A DNA stretch of 64,000 nucleotides, from positions 2,852,001 to 2,916,000 of the forward strand of contig NZ_BCNV01000001.1 of assembly GCF_001570725.1 (NCBI RefSeq). Direction: 5' to 3'. Position 1 is the stretch's first letter, and each line of letters opens with the position of its first letter. The DNA is from Paenibacillus amylolyticus. Its GTDB lineage: Bacteria > Bacillota > Bacilli > Paenibacillales > Paenibacillaceae. Made by a program: the position numbers and the translations under genes. The notes under the pieces were generated by a model. It saw only the letters and a program-made list of their open reading frames with translations, did not search any database and had not been told where the DNA came from. Positions 9,900 through 19,137 of this stretch are shown here, piece after piece.

Positions 9900-10131
9900 T
9901 CATCCCATCTCCTTTGTCAACCCCGGTTTACAGGCAAAATTCAAAAAAAAAAAGATTCATGACATGAAATCTGTACTTCTAATTAGTTGAAAATAAGCCT
10001 GATGATCTACTTTATTCTAAAGATTATAATGTTATAATGTTTATACTAGCACAAGAGTAATCCAGAAGAGAACACTGATTTCTAATTCAAAAGTTTTAAT
10101 CCGAATATCTTAACACGGGAGGGAATGCTTC
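9900..10131. promoter_or_regulatory. Divergent promoter region with possible GntR operator
   Basis: About 230 AT-rich bases separate the amidohydrolase operon (minus) from the AraC-type regulator (plus). An imperfect palindrome, GATTCATG A CATGAAATC at 9954-9971, lies about 55 bases upstream of the amidohydrolase start and is a candidate operator for the GntR protein of the same operon. TATAAT-like hexamers occur near 10026-10040 on the plus strand. This is inferred from position only. Confidence 0.35.
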
Positions 10132-12462
10132 ATGGCAAATTCGGCACTCAAGCCATCCTTGCTCAACAGATTCAGACTCAGCTGGAATCATTTCAAATCA
10201 AGGCTTCTGCTGAAATATGCCTTTTCTTACATTCTCATATTTCTGATCCCTCTGACTGGTGTAACTATTTTTGTATATGAAAACGCTGTCAAAGGATTGC
10301 GTGTAGAGATTGAACAATCAAATGTCAATCAGCTTAACCAGGTGAAGAGCACTATAGATAACCGTATGAATGAGCTTCAGGAGATAGCGGGAAGAATCGC
10401 CTATGACAAACACCTGACCCCTTATATGGTACAGCATCCCTATTACAGTTTGGAGGCGATTCAGGCGCTGGCCAATTACAAAGCTAGCAGCAGCATTGCA
10501 GAGGATCTGCTTCTCTATTTCCATAACGATTCCAACATCTATTCGTACCGCGGGCTGGCTAATCTAGATGTCACCTTTGATAACCTCTACCAGTTCGAGC
10601 ATTGGAATCCGGAAGAATTGCGGCAGGACTTGAATGAAACTAGGCAGCCCCTGGTCCGTCCCGCTGAGAGCGTGAAGGTTAATTCCCGAATGGAGCCGAT
10701 GCTCGTCATGCTTGTGCCCGTTAAACCGAATGACCCGTTTCCATATGGGACCGTTGTTTATTTAATGAAAGAATCCAACCTTACTGGGGTCATGGATTCG
10801 ATTTTGAGTGATTACTCAGGAAGCAGTTATATTTTCAATCCCTCCGGAGAGGTGTTGACCGCAAATAGCCATGGCATCAGCCTTCCCCAGGACGAAATTG
10901 AGAATTTAGCTACACTTGAGCCCGGTATTCATAATTTGAAGATGGACGGAGAACAATACTCCGTTGTTTCTGTTCAATCTGAAGAAAATGGCTGGACCTA
11001 TGTGACCACGATGCCAAGCTTCCAATTCTTCAGCCGTGTCGCCCATGTCCAGACCCTCATCCTGATCGTCTTCTGTATTACCGTCATTACTGGCATAGCT
11101 GCTGCGCTGCTGTTAGCCAAACGGCAGTACCATCCAATTAGGGATTTAATGGACAAGATGAAAGGCAGCGGCGATGATACTCCCAAGCTCCGCAATGAAT
11201 GGGAATGGATACGCCAGACCCTCCACAATTACAGTGTTAAAATTGATTTTCAGGAGCCCTTTGTTCGCAATCAGTGTATGCTACTGTTACTCAAGCACGG
11301 CAAGCCGGATGATCCAGAGATCGAACAAATGATCCATAGCGCAGGATTTAGGCATCCTCAAGGACAAGGTCTCTATTTCTCGGCTATTCTGTCCTGGGAT
11401 GATACTATGCCCAGCGGCAAGTCCTGGCAGGAACGCCATCTGCTGCAGGATATACTCAGCAATGTATGTCTTCCGGGTACCAGTGCTCAGATCTTCGGTG
11501 TAGAATTCTCGGTCAAGGACCAGTTTGCCCTGATTATTTCACTTCCCGATGATGCGGACAAGCCGATTCAATGCCAATTGGAACAGGTGATTGAAGCCAT
11601 TCAAGCTCTAATTCGCGAGCACTCGCAGCTGTCTCTGAGTATCGGTGTCGGTATGGCCTACAGAGACTTGGCCCGCATTAACCAATCCTTCATTGAAGCC
11701 GCTGCAGCTCTGGAGCACCGGATCATCCGGCGCAGCGGTCAGGTAACTTACTTCGAGCAGCTTGCAGAGTTGAACCCTTCTGCTGCCGAGAGCTTCTGGA
11801 TTCCACGCAAATCCATGCTGAAAATGGAGCAGAGTCTAAAGCAGGGCAACGAATCAGTAGCCGTCCAAATGATTGCCGATACCATTCATATGATCAAAGA
11901 CGAGCCGTTGCAAGTTCATCTACTGCGCTGCATCTGTTTCGATCTGCTGAACACTTTTCTACGGACCGCTTCCGAGCTTGGTATGAACGAAGTGTTCGCC
12001 AATATGCCGGAATTGACTTCCTTCGAAACACTTGAAGAGCTGGAGAGTCGTTTGCTCAGTCTGGCCGCTAACATATGCGCACAGGTGGAGCTGAATACAA
12101 AGACAAGTGAGTCAACATTAATGGACGACATTCTGGCTTACGTGGATCAACAGTTTGCAGACTACATACTCAGTCTCGAGCATGTGGCGCTTAAGTTTGC
12201 CATTTCAACTTCTTATTTAAGCCGGAGCTTCAAAGAGAAGACCGGCAGCAATTTCTCACAATATATCTGGCAGCGGCGTGTGGATGAGGTCATGCGGCTG
12301 CTGGAGAACACTAGCGCACCGCTCAAAGAAATTATTGAGCAAGTCGGTTATATGGATGCGCCAAATTTCATCCGCAAGTTCAAAAAAGAAATCGGTCTGA
12401 CACCAGGGCAGTATCGCAAGGAACATGCCTTGAGAGGGGTTACTACGAAAAGACCTGTTTAA
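10132..12462 (+). CDS. AraC-family regulator with extracellular sensor domain
   Basis: A 776-residue membrane-bound transcriptional regulator of the type common in Paenibacillus. It has a membrane segment near residues 28-50, an extracellular Cache-like sensor region to about 300, a second membrane segment near 305-328 (LILIVFCITVITGIAAALLL), a cytoplasmic linker, and two AraC helix-turn-helix units at about 670-768 (ALKFAISTSYLSRSFKEKTG and IIEQVGYMDAPNFIRKFKKE). GGGAGGG precedes the ATG. It lies between the amino-sugar-acid operon and the GH130/ABC operon, so it probably activates one or both when an extracellular sugar is sensed. Confidence 0.93.
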   Translation: MANSALKPSLLNRFRLSWNHFKSRLLLKYAFSYILIFLIPLTGVTIFVYENAVKGLRVEIEQSNVNQLNQVKSTIDNRMNELQEIAGRIAYDKHLTPYMVQHPYYSLEAIQALANYKASSSIAEDLLLYFHNDSNIYSYRGLANLDVTFDNLYQFEHWNPEELRQDLNETRQPLVRPAESVKVNSRMEPMLVMLVPVKPNDPFPYGTVVYLMKESNLTGVMDSILSDYSGSSYIFNPSGEVLTANSHGISLPQDEIENLATLEPGIHNLKMDGEQYSVVSVQSEENGWTYVTTMPSFQFFSRVAHVQTLILIVFCITVITGIAAALLLAKRQYHPIRDLMDKMKGSGDDTPKLRNEWEWIRQTLHNYSVKIDFQEPFVRNQCMLLLLKHGKPDDPEIEQMIHSAGFRHPQGQGLYFSAILSWDDTMPSGKSWQERHLLQDILSNVCLPGTSAQIFGVEFSVKDQFALIISLPDDADKPIQCQLEQVIEAIQALIREHSQLSLSIGVGMAYRDLARINQSFIEAAAALEHRIIRRSGQVTYFEQLAELNPSAAESFWIPRKSMLKMEQSLKQGNESVAVQMIADTIHMIKDEPLQVHLLRCICFDLLNTFLRTASELGMNEVFANMPELTSFETLEELESRLLSLAANICAQVELNTKTSESTLMDDILAYVDQQFADYILSLEHVALKFAISTSYLSRSFKEKTGSNFSQYIWQRRVDEVMRLLENTSAPLKEIIEQVGYMDAPNFIRKFKKEIGLTPGQYRKEHALRGVTTKRPV

Positions 12463-12465
12463 GTT

Positions 12466-12490
12466 GGTGGAGCTTCCACCCTTTCTGTTC
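12466..12490 (+). terminator. Small terminator-like hairpin
   Basis: Stem GGTGGA/TCCACC with a 3-base loop, followed by a pyrimidine-rich stretch, directly after the AraC regulator stop. The stem is short and the T run weak. It lies between convergent genes. Confidence 0.5.
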
Positions 12491-12522
12491 TACATTCTTA
12501 TATTTGAAGATTCAACTTCATT

Positions 12523-13554
12523 TTATGGTTTATTTTGCTGCTGTCCTTCCTGGAGGATGTGCTCTACCAGCTCATCCAGAGGAACTGTTGCAAGGGCAAT
12601 CGCCGTATCTGTTACCCCGTAATAGATATAGAGCAGTCCATCTTTGACCACATTTCCGGTCGGGAAGATGACATTGGGGATCTGGAACCCAAATTTCTCA
12701 TAATACGTCTCCGGCTCCATAATATAATGATGCGTCCGGGCAATGATTTTCTCCGGATGCTCCAAATCCAGCAGCATGGCCCCCACACGGTAGACAACAT
12801 CCTCATCGACGCCATGATAGAGCACCAGCCAGCCCTTGTCCGTACGTATCGGGGGTGTAGAGCCACCAATCTTCCGCGATTCCCAGGAGAGGTTCTGGGC
12901 GGTAGCTAGCAGCTTGGGCTCTTCCCAGTTCACGAGATCCTCGGAGTAGGTAATCCACATGGCCGCCTTTTCCGTACCGTAGGCTTCTCCCACATATTCC
13001 TCGGGGCGGCGCAACAGTACAAATTTGCCACCTATTTTCTCGGGGAACAGAATGTTGTCCCGATCATTAATATCAAGAGGTGTCGTGTCCGCCACATACT
13101 CCCAATCCAGCAGATTATCTGATTTCAAAATAGAGGACCGGGTTAGCCAATGTCCCTCCTCGTCCCCCCACCCGTCCGGATATTCCGGTATAGAGCGAAG
13201 GGGGACGCCTGCCCCGGTAGGGTAATAACTCATGGCACAAGGGCGAAGGGCGTAGTTAAGATAGAAGGTCCCGTCAATTTTTACAATCCGCGGGTCCTGT
13301 ACACTACCATAAGGGAATCCCAGCATGTCTGGCGTCACAATTGGCTCATCCTTCACGTGGGTAAAGTTTACCCCGTCTTCACTCTCTAGCAGCCCCAAGT
13401 AATTTTTGCATGGCGTTAGGGAACCAGCGGTGCGCTCAATCATATAAAATTTGCCGTTATCGATGATAACTGCAGGGTTGAAAACCGTAACCTTGCGCCA
13501 TTCATAGTCGCCCGGGACGACAATGGGATTATTCGGATGTCTCGTGATTTGCAT
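12523..13554 (-). CDS. GH130-family glycoside phosphorylase/hydrolase
   Basis: A 343-residue five-bladed beta-propeller enzyme. It has repeated blade motifs such as FNPAVIIDNGKFYMIERTAG, SVQDPRIVKIDGTFYLNY and IGGSTPPIRTDKGWLVLYHGV. These match GH130, whose members act on beta-mannosides by phosphorolysis or hydrolysis. The conserved Asp of the QDPRI segment is the expected catalytic acid. No signal peptide is present, so it acts inside the cell on imported oligosaccharide. A gap of 85 bases separates it from the solute-binding protein; it is probably the last gene of the ABC operon. AGGAGG precedes the ATG. The sub-branch, and so the exact linkage, cannot be fixed here. Confidence 0.88.
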   Translation of the reverse strand: MQITRHPNNPIVVPGDYEWRKVTVFNPAVIIDNGKFYMIERTAGSLTPCKNYLGLLESEDGVNFTHVKDEPIVTPDMLGFPYGSVQDPRIVKIDGTFYLNYALRPCAMSYYPTGAGVPLRSIPEYPDGWGDEEGHWLTRSSILKSDNLLDWEYVADTTPLDINDRDNILFPEKIGGKFVLLRRPEEYVGEAYGTEKAAMWITYSEDLVNWEEPKLLATAQNLSWESRKIGGSTPPIRTDKGWLVLYHGVDEDVVYRVGAMLLDLEHPEKIIARTHHYIMEPETYYEKFGFQIPNVIFPTGNVVKDGLLYIYYGVTDTAIALATVPLDELVEHILQEGQQQNKP

Positions 13555-13639
13555 GTCTAATCCTCCTGCATTTAATGTTCAGGAACGCGTTTAATGCTTA
13601 TATCTCATTTTTACAGCAAATTGATGCGCATAGACCTGG

Positions 13640-15250
13640 TTAGTTGGATTTCCAGCGATCATAGGCAGCCTGATTGATTTCAACCATACGCTTTCCGCCC
13701 ATTTTTTTAACGGTCGCCACATAATTGTCCCAGCCTGTAAGCGGCTCGGCTCCGGTGATAAATTTCGCCTCCATCTGATTCACATATGTCTTCAAATCAG
13801 AATTCAGGCTACTGATTTCTGTCTGCTCTTCCACGGTAAGGAACAGAGTTGGAAACGGAATCCGTGCGCCTTTATCGAGAAGCTTTTGCTTGGTCTCCTG
13901 CTCTACCCAGAGGTCAAAGTCTGTCTTCAGCCCCTTATTAATATCATCCATGGACAGGGTTGGAGCGGGTATGCCGTAGTTAGGTGTCAGCGTTGCCCGG
14001 TAATCTTCCATTTCCTTGCCGTCTGGTACCGGCAAGTACTGTTTGACACGGTTCTCTTTATCGGTGTACTCCCAGAGAATTCCCTCTGGACCTTTATTAA
14101 AGAACATGGCACCCTCATAGGAATAGAGATAATCCACCCAGCGTAGAGAGGCTTCCGGAGCAGGATTACTCTGCGTGATCGCAAAAGCGCCACTTGTAAT
14201 CCCCCTGTTCTTTGCAATCGCTGGAGCAGCAACGGATTCACTGTGGACAGGTGCAAACATCGGATCTGCGGTAGAAGGCTCTCCACCTTTGCTCATGTAG
14301 GCATGCCAGTCCGAAAAGAGGGCAATTTGATTGTTCTGTGCTTTGGCCTTCTTTTGCTCCGCTGTCTGTGAGAAGCTCTCATGATCCAGCAGATCTTCAG
14401 ACCACAGGCGGTTCATATAGGTCAAATATTCCTTGTAGCCTTCTTCAAGTGGTGTAAAATGCACCTTGTCCGCATCGTCCACATAAATTTCTTCTTCATA
14501 AATACCGAAGGCACCAAGCAGCCATGTACGGATATCGCGGAGGTTCGCAGCAGGTGTAGTCACCGAAGAAATCGGAATTTCATCGGCTATGCCATTGCCG
14601 TTGGGATCTTCCTCTTTCACACGTTTCAGATAGGTATACAACTCCTCTGTCGTTTCGGGAAGTTTATCGATATTGAGCGCCTTCAGGAAATCCCCGTTAT
14701 ACCACATCGGATTGCGGTACCAGTGCTGGCTAAGTTCTACTACGGGCAAGGAATAGATATGCCCGTCCGGTGCAGTAATCGATTTGCGGACATCCGGATT
14801 CTCTTCCAGCAGCGCCTTGAAATTCGGAGCATACTTTTCAATCAGATCCTCCAGTGGAATGAGGATACCCTGCTCTCCATAATTCATCTGCTCTGCAGTA
14901 GTCAAACCGGCGGCATAGAGGATATCCGGGTAATCCCCACTGGCGAGCACCAGATTTTTCTTGGTTTCGAAGCTATCCTTCGGTGCATTCTTGTATTCCA
15001 GCGTAATACCGGTCTTCTCCTGCATCTGCTGAAGCACCGCCATGTTCTCCCAGTTCTGAATCCCTACATCTGGCGCCATAAGCGATAGAGTAACCGGTTC
15101 ATTAACAATCGGAAAACCTTCATTGTTCACAGCGACTTTTCCGAGATTGTTGTTCGCTTCACCTTCGTTTGAATTGCTGCAGCCTGCCAGTAGTGTAAGA
15201 ACCAAAGCCGAAGATAACAGAAGCTTCCATGGTTTGCGTGTGGTCGGCAT
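13640..15250 (-). CDS. ABC sugar importer, solute-binding lipoprotein
   Basis: A 536-residue extracellular substrate-binding protein of the LipO/YtcQ type. The signal peptide ends in a lipobox (LLAGC, Cys at about residue 24), so it is anchored to the outer face of the membrane. A long charged linker (SNSNEGEANNN) follows, then a two-lobe family-1 binding fold. The large size is usual for this subgroup, which takes oligosaccharides. It is downstream of the two permeases and upstream of the GH130 enzyme. GGGAGG precedes the ATG. Confidence 0.93.
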   Translation of the reverse strand: MPTTRKPWKLLLSSALVLTLLAGCSNSNEGEANNNLGKVAVNNEGFPIVNEPVTLSLMAPDVGIQNWENMAVLQQMQEKTGITLEYKNAPKDSFETKKNLVLASGDYPDILYAAGLTTAEQMNYGEQGILIPLEDLIEKYAPNFKALLEENPDVRKSITAPDGHIYSLPVVELSQHWYRNPMWYNGDFLKALNIDKLPETTEELYTYLKRVKEEDPNGNGIADEIPISSVTTPAANLRDIRTWLLGAFGIYEEEIYVDDADKVHFTPLEEGYKEYLTYMNRLWSEDLLDHESFSQTAEQKKAKAQNNQIALFSDWHAYMSKGGEPSTADPMFAPVHSESVAAPAIAKNRGITSGAFAITQSNPAPEASLRWVDYLYSYEGAMFFNKGPEGILWEYTDKENRVKQYLPVPDGKEMEDYRATLTPNYGIPAPTLSMDDINKGLKTDFDLWVEQETKQKLLDKGARIPFPTLFLTVEEQTEISSLNSDLKTYVNQMEAKFITGAEPLTGWDNYVATVKKMGGKRMVEINQAAYDRWKSN

Positions 15251-15288
15251 TCATAATTCCTCCCTTGTTATCATCACATTTTAACGGT

Positions 15289-16200
15289 CTAGCCTTTAAC
15301 AGAGCCGATCATGACTCCTTGGACAAAGTAACGCTGTAGGAACGGATAGATTGCCACGATGGGCAGTGTGGAGACCACAATGACTCCATATTTAATCAGC
15401 GATGCCGTTTCTGCCTTATTATTCATGGCGGTTGCCACTTCGCCGTTGATTGATGAGCCCGTAGTTTCCGCCGTCATTTCTTGAAGGACAAGGATCTGAC
15501 GCAGAACCATCTGCAGCGGATACTTCGCTTCATCATTTAAATAGATCAGGGACGGGAAGTAGCTGTTCCAATGGCTCACCCCGTAGAACAGGGCCATAAC
15601 AGCTACAATTGGTGCCGACAGCGGTAGCACAATGCGAATGAACAGCTTTAGATTTGTACAGCCGTCAATGTGCGCAGCTTCCTGAAGTTCTTTTGGGATA
15701 GTCGTCTGAAAAAAGGTGCGGGCCACAACGATATTCCAGACCGAAGCAGCCACCGGTAGAATCAATGCCCACATGCTGTTCATGAGTCCAAGGTTCTTGA
15801 CCAGCAGATACGTCGGTACAATTCCGCCGCTGAAGAACATCGTGAACAGAATGAGGCCCATGAACAACTGGCGCCCGACAAAATCAGATCTGCTGAGCGC
15901 ATACGAGGCCGGCAGAGTGACGACGAGATTGAGTAGAGTCCCCACCACCGTGTAAATAATGGTGTTCCAGTAACCACTCCATATCTTCGGGTTCTCAAAT
16001 ACAAGCTTGTAGCCGTCCAATGTTACATTCTTCGGAAACAACCACATTGCTCCCGAATTGACGTCCTGCGGTGAACTAATTGAAGCGCTGAGAATGTAGA
16101 TGAGCGGATAGAGAACAACCAGAAGTGAAAGACCTAAATAAATATAAGTGCTGATCAGAAAAAGCTTGTCCCCCCTGGATTCTTTCATCGCAGTAACCAA
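15289..16200 (-). CDS. ABC sugar importer permease, LplC/YtcP type
   Basis: A permease of about 303 residues with six predicted membrane segments and the cytoplasmic EAA loop (EAAHIDGCTNLKLFIRIVLPLS), which docks the ATPase. It ends with PFLQRYFVQGVMIGSVKG, the usual C-terminus of this family. AGGAG is spaced 9 bases from a TTG at 16200, which I take as the start; ATG at 16188 is the alternative. No ATPase gene is in the window. Importers of this class normally share a MsmX-type ATPase encoded elsewhere. Confidence 0.92.
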   Translation of the reverse strand: MVTAMKESRGDKLFLISTYIYLGLSLLVVLYPLIYILSASISSPQDVNSGAMWLFPKNVTLDGYKLVFENPKIWSGYWNTIIYTVVGTLLNLVVTLPASYALSRSDFVGRQLFMGLILFTMFFSGGIVPTYLLVKNLGLMNSMWALILPVAASVWNIVVARTFFQTTIPKELQEAAHIDGCTNLKLFIRIVLPLSAPIVAVMALFYGVSHWNSYFPSLIYLNDEAKYPLQMVLRQILVLQEMTAETTGSSINGEVATAMNNKAETASLIKYGVIVVSTLPIVAIYPFLQRYFVQGVMIGSVKG

Positions 16201-16216
16201 AGACTTCAACTCCTTT

Positions 16217-17167
16217 CTACCAGAGGCTGTTCTCACTGGTTCGTTTGGCGATCTGGTTAACCGTAACAAGCAAAATAACGTTGACTACCGAGTTGAATAA
16301 TCCCACAGCCGTTGAGAAGCTATATTGGGCGTTCACCAGACCGGCGCGGTATACATAGGTGGATATTACATCGGAAGCTTCCATATTGAGTGAATTCTGC
16401 AGCAGCAAAATCTTCTCGAAGCCAAGGCCCAGTATATTACCCATATTCAAGATCAGCATGATCGTAATTGTGGGTAATATCGTTGGCAGATTGATATGCA
16501 GCACCCGTTTCATTCGGCTTGCGCCATCCATAATGGCCGCTTCATGGAGCTGGGGATCTACGCCTGACAGAGCCGCGAGATAGATAATGGTTCCCCATCC
16601 GGTGCTCTGCCAGACGCCGGAGAATACATACACTGTCTTAAACCATGCGGGATCAGTCAAAAATTGTGCTGGTTCAAGACCAATGAACTCAATGAACCGA
16701 ACAATCATTCCGCTGGAAGGTGATAAAAAGGTAATGATCATGCCTGCCATGACAACTACAGAAATGAAATGAGGTGCATAGGTCACCGTCTGGACCGATT
16801 TCTTGAATGGGCCGTTGCGGACTTCATTGAAGGCCAATGCCAGAATGATAGGCAGGGGAAATCCGATGGCAAGTTCATAGAAGCTGATACTGAATGTGTT
16901 CCAGAGCAGATCCCAGAAAAAATAAGAATTGAAGAACCGTTCAAAATGGTCAAAACCAACCCATTCGCTGCCTGTAATTCCTTTCGAAGGTACGAAATTC
17001 TTAAAAGCAATCTGAATGCCGTACATCGGACCATAATGAAAAACAAGGAAATATAACAACGCGGGAAGCATGAACAGATAAAGCTCCCAGTTTTTCCAAA
17101 TTCTTTTGCCAAGGGAATTCCTCTTCAATGAAGGATTTACGGGTTCTACAATGTGACTCTCCTTCAT
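16217..17167 (-). CDS. ABC sugar importer permease, LplB type
   Basis: A permease of about 316 residues with six membrane segments and an EAA loop (EAAIMDGASRMKRVLHINLPTI). The N-terminus with 'WELYLFMLPALLYFLVFHYGPMYG' is typical of LplB-type partners. The ATG at 17167 has AAAGGAG seven bases upstream, so I prefer it over a start 57 bases earlier. It is the first gene of the importer operon (LplB-LplC-binding protein-GH130). A cre site lies about 75 bases upstream. Confidence 0.92.
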   Translation of the reverse strand: MKESHIVEPVNPSLKRNSLGKRIWKNWELYLFMLPALLYFLVFHYGPMYGIQIAFKNFVPSKGITGSEWVGFDHFERFFNSYFFWDLLWNTFSISFYELAIGFPLPIILALAFNEVRNGPFKKSVQTVTYAPHFISVVVMAGMIITFLSPSSGMIVRFIEFIGLEPAQFLTDPAWFKTVYVFSGVWQSTGWGTIIYLAALSGVDPQLHEAAIMDGASRMKRVLHINLPTILPTITIMLILNMGNILGLGFEKILLLQNSLNMEASDVISTYVYRAGLVNAQYSFSTAVGLFNSVVNVILLVTVNQIAKRTSENSLW

Positions 17168-17242
17168 TCTCCCACTCCTTTCTATATCTTTTTCGTTGGA
17201 TAGGAATATGTTGCTATCTTGCATTCTTGCTAACTCCCTTTT

Positions 17243-17256
17243 TGATAACGCTTACA
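17243..17256 (-). promoter_or_regulatory. cre site (CcpA operator) for the ABC/GH130 operon
   Basis: On the minus strand TGTAAGCGTTATCA matches the Bacillus cre consensus TGWNANCGNTNWCA at every position. A TATACT -10-like hexamer lies just upstream (17263-17268 on plus), which puts the cre site around the transcription start. From there CcpA would block RNA polymerase when preferred sugars are present. Confidence 0.75.
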
Positions 17257-17486
17257 ATTCGAAGTATAGTGAAATTAGGATGACACCGTAAATATGTAGG
17301 TTCTGGATTGTCATGTATAGGTCATGTAAAACCGCGCTACTGCGGTACTTTCCGTTCAGCCCTGATGTGGATGGTTCCACATGGACAAGGCTGTAAATAT
17401 GTGAATTACGAACCTCTCTTCACCCTGCAAAGGATACACATTGTGATCACCGAGCGTACCTAAGATACGGTTCAACATACGCAAAT

Positions 17487-17518
17487 GGAACGAAGCAGAA
17501 AACACCCTGCTTCGTTCC
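17487..17518 (-). terminator. Hairpin after glycoamylase-like gene
   Basis: A perfect 12-bp stem (17487-17498 with 17507-17518) and an 8-base loop, about 40 bases past the stop of the minus-strand gene. The T tract that follows is short. Confidence 0.7.
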
Positions 17519-17553
17519 GTTTAAACAATCAATATGGCAATTTTTTCTCCCAT

Positions 17554-18906
17554 TCATTGAATAGAAAACACTTCTTTTTTCAATAATTCTTCTGGCTTCT
17601 GCCCTATCACATCACTGTGAAAATAATCGCGGATAACGCCATCTTGAAGATAGTTGGCGATCGATACCATAATCATCCCTTGATCCAGTGCCAGATAAGC
17701 TTTTGCAATTTCTCCCGTTTCAACATTGACTGAGTCATAGAACCCATATTTGCCAAGCATTTTAAAATTCTTTAAAGCTTTAATGTTCTTTCGAACAGCT
17801 TCAGGGGCGTAATCCAGGGCAAGGAATGTTGCGTGTGCTGTTACCGTTGCTCCATCTTTATAACCTGAGGTACCTAATGGCGTTGCTGCAAACTCACTGT
17901 AACCTGTCGGCGTTGCAGAAGGTGAAAAGCCCCATGCGGCGTACCCTTTTTCTTTGGCATATTCGATTTGCAATTCGACATGACGCTGGTTGTTCAATCC
18001 CAAAGCTTGAGTACCCAGCTCTTTTTCCTTTATGACCATACCGGGCATAAGAGCTTCAAACATACTGCCTCCCCAGCTTGGCACGAACTTTTTGTCCTTG
18101 TATACATAACTTCCTTCAAACACATCCACTCCATCGTATTTAACGGACTTGCCTTGAGGAATCTGAGCCTGCCAATCCCATTCTTGAGGTAATGTACGAT
18201 ACATCTTCCACCAATGATCTTGGGGAACATCACCTTTCCCAATAGCAATATAACTGCCTACACGTGGTTCCGTGTAAAACATTCCATAATGGTGGTCCGT
18301 CAGCGCGCCTTTAGCCACATCATAGCCTCCGCGGAATTGGCCGACTTCAGGATCATATACCGGAGTGTAATTCATATTTTTAACCAGCTTGCTTGTTTCC
18401 CCATGAAGTTCTTCATAGGCTTGCCCAACAACAATTAAACCAGCGGATAACCAGCCATTATCGACTTGGGAAATAAATTGTCCCCAATCTTTCTTCACTG
18501 AACCGTCATCCGTGTTATACCAGTTATAAAATAGGCCGTTCCACTTTTTTAACTTTTCGAGGGAATGTATAGTCGTTTGCAGGCGTTGTACAGCTTCTTT
18601 CTTTGAAATAATACCCAATTGTTGCGCTGAAACGGTACTCATCATATACATGGCGATGTTCGTGGGCGAAGTACGTTTAGCTTCTTCTGTCCCGTTTTCA
18701 GTGTGCCGTACTTCATCGTAAGTCAAGCCAGTATTCTGATCTGTATAGTCCTCAAAAAACGTATAGGTCTTATATGCAATCGCTTTCAATTCTGCTCGAA
18801 ATCCAGTTAAATTGCTTGATTCACCTGCTGAAGCCATAGGAGTTAAAGCTAGATTAGCTAACAGACAAAAATTTAAAATAAAGCTGAATTGTTTTACTTT
18901 TTTCAT
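17554..18906 (-). CDS. Secreted glycoamylase-like (GH144-type) glycosidase
   Basis: A 450-residue protein with a signal peptide (hydrophobic core at residues 8-22, likely cut after MASA). The mature part resembles the glycoamylase-like (alpha/alpha)6-barrel family, which includes beta-1,2-glucan-active GH144 enzymes. Early 'YTFFEDYTDQNTGLTYDEV', then VDNGWLSAGLIVVGQAYEE, AAWGFSPSATPTGYSEF, GFYDSVNVETG and ALDQGMIMVSIANYL are the family blocks. The Asp and Glu in these blocks are the probable acidic catalytic residues. It is monocistronic, with two copies of one operator upstream. The exact glucan is unknown. Confidence 0.78.
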   Translation of the reverse strand: MKKVKQFSFILNFCLLANLALTPMASAGESSNLTGFRAELKAIAYKTYTFFEDYTDQNTGLTYDEVRHTENGTEEAKRTSPTNIAMYMMSTVSAQQLGIISKKEAVQRLQTTIHSLEKLKKWNGLFYNWYNTDDGSVKKDWGQFISQVDNGWLSAGLIVVGQAYEELHGETSKLVKNMNYTPVYDPEVGQFRGGYDVAKGALTDHHYGMFYTEPRVGSYIAIGKGDVPQDHWWKMYRTLPQEWDWQAQIPQGKSVKYDGVDVFEGSYVYKDKKFVPSWGGSMFEALMPGMVIKEKELGTQALGLNNQRHVELQIEYAKEKGYAAWGFSPSATPTGYSEFAATPLGTSGYKDGATVTAHATFLALDYAPEAVRKNIKALKNFKMLGKYGFYDSVNVETGEIAKAYLALDQGMIMVSIANYLQDGVIRDYFHSDVIGQKPEELLKKEVFSIQ

Positions 18907-18927
18907 AATTTTCTCCCTTCAAATGGA

Positions 18928-18940
18928 TTCGAAACGTTTC
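18928..18940. promoter_or_regulatory. LacI-type operator, copy 1
   Basis: TTCGAAACGTTTC, with a central CGAAACGTTTCG palindrome, lies 22 bases upstream of the glycosidase start, close to the expected +1 region. The same 13 bases recur 107 bases further upstream. The form fits a LacI/GalR-family operator. It does not fit cre, because the outer TG/CA positions are missing. Confidence 0.7.
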
Positions 18941-19034
18941 GTGTATATGTTATCATAAATTTCCCATTTCCGTAAACAAGAAAATAGAACGCTTACAAAC
19001 ATTGATTATAGTGTGGATCATTTATAAATATAAT

Positions 19035-19047
19035 TTCGAAACGTTTC
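19035..19047. promoter_or_regulatory. LacI-type operator, copy 2
   Basis: An exact second copy of TTCGAAACGTTTC. With copy 1 it brackets the probable promoter of the glycosidase gene, a typical repression-loop arrangement. No LacI-family gene is in the window. Confidence 0.7.
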
Positions 19048-19137
19048 ATTACTGGACCACATCTAGCCAGCACACACAGGATTATATGACGTATTTAATT
19101 GTTTGAGGAACTTTTAGATTCTAAATTGAGTAGATAA

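Larger units (their letters stand above)
17225..17553. other. Intergenic region between ABC operon and glycoamylase-like gene
   Basis: About 330 bases. It holds the ABC operon promoter and cre site at its left end and the hairpin at 17487-17518 at its right end. In between I see no gene, only a few short hairpins such as CCATGTGGAACCATCC-type repeats near 17370-17385. Confidence 0.6.

Noticed and set aside
14381-15088. 235-residue plus-strand frame opposite the solute-binding protein
   Set aside because: No ribosome site or family match. The opposite strand has a clear lipoprotein with lipobox.
18928-18940. TTCGAAACGTTTC as a cre site
   Set aside because: The cre consensus needs TG and CA at the outer positions, which are absent. 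A LacI-type operator fits better.
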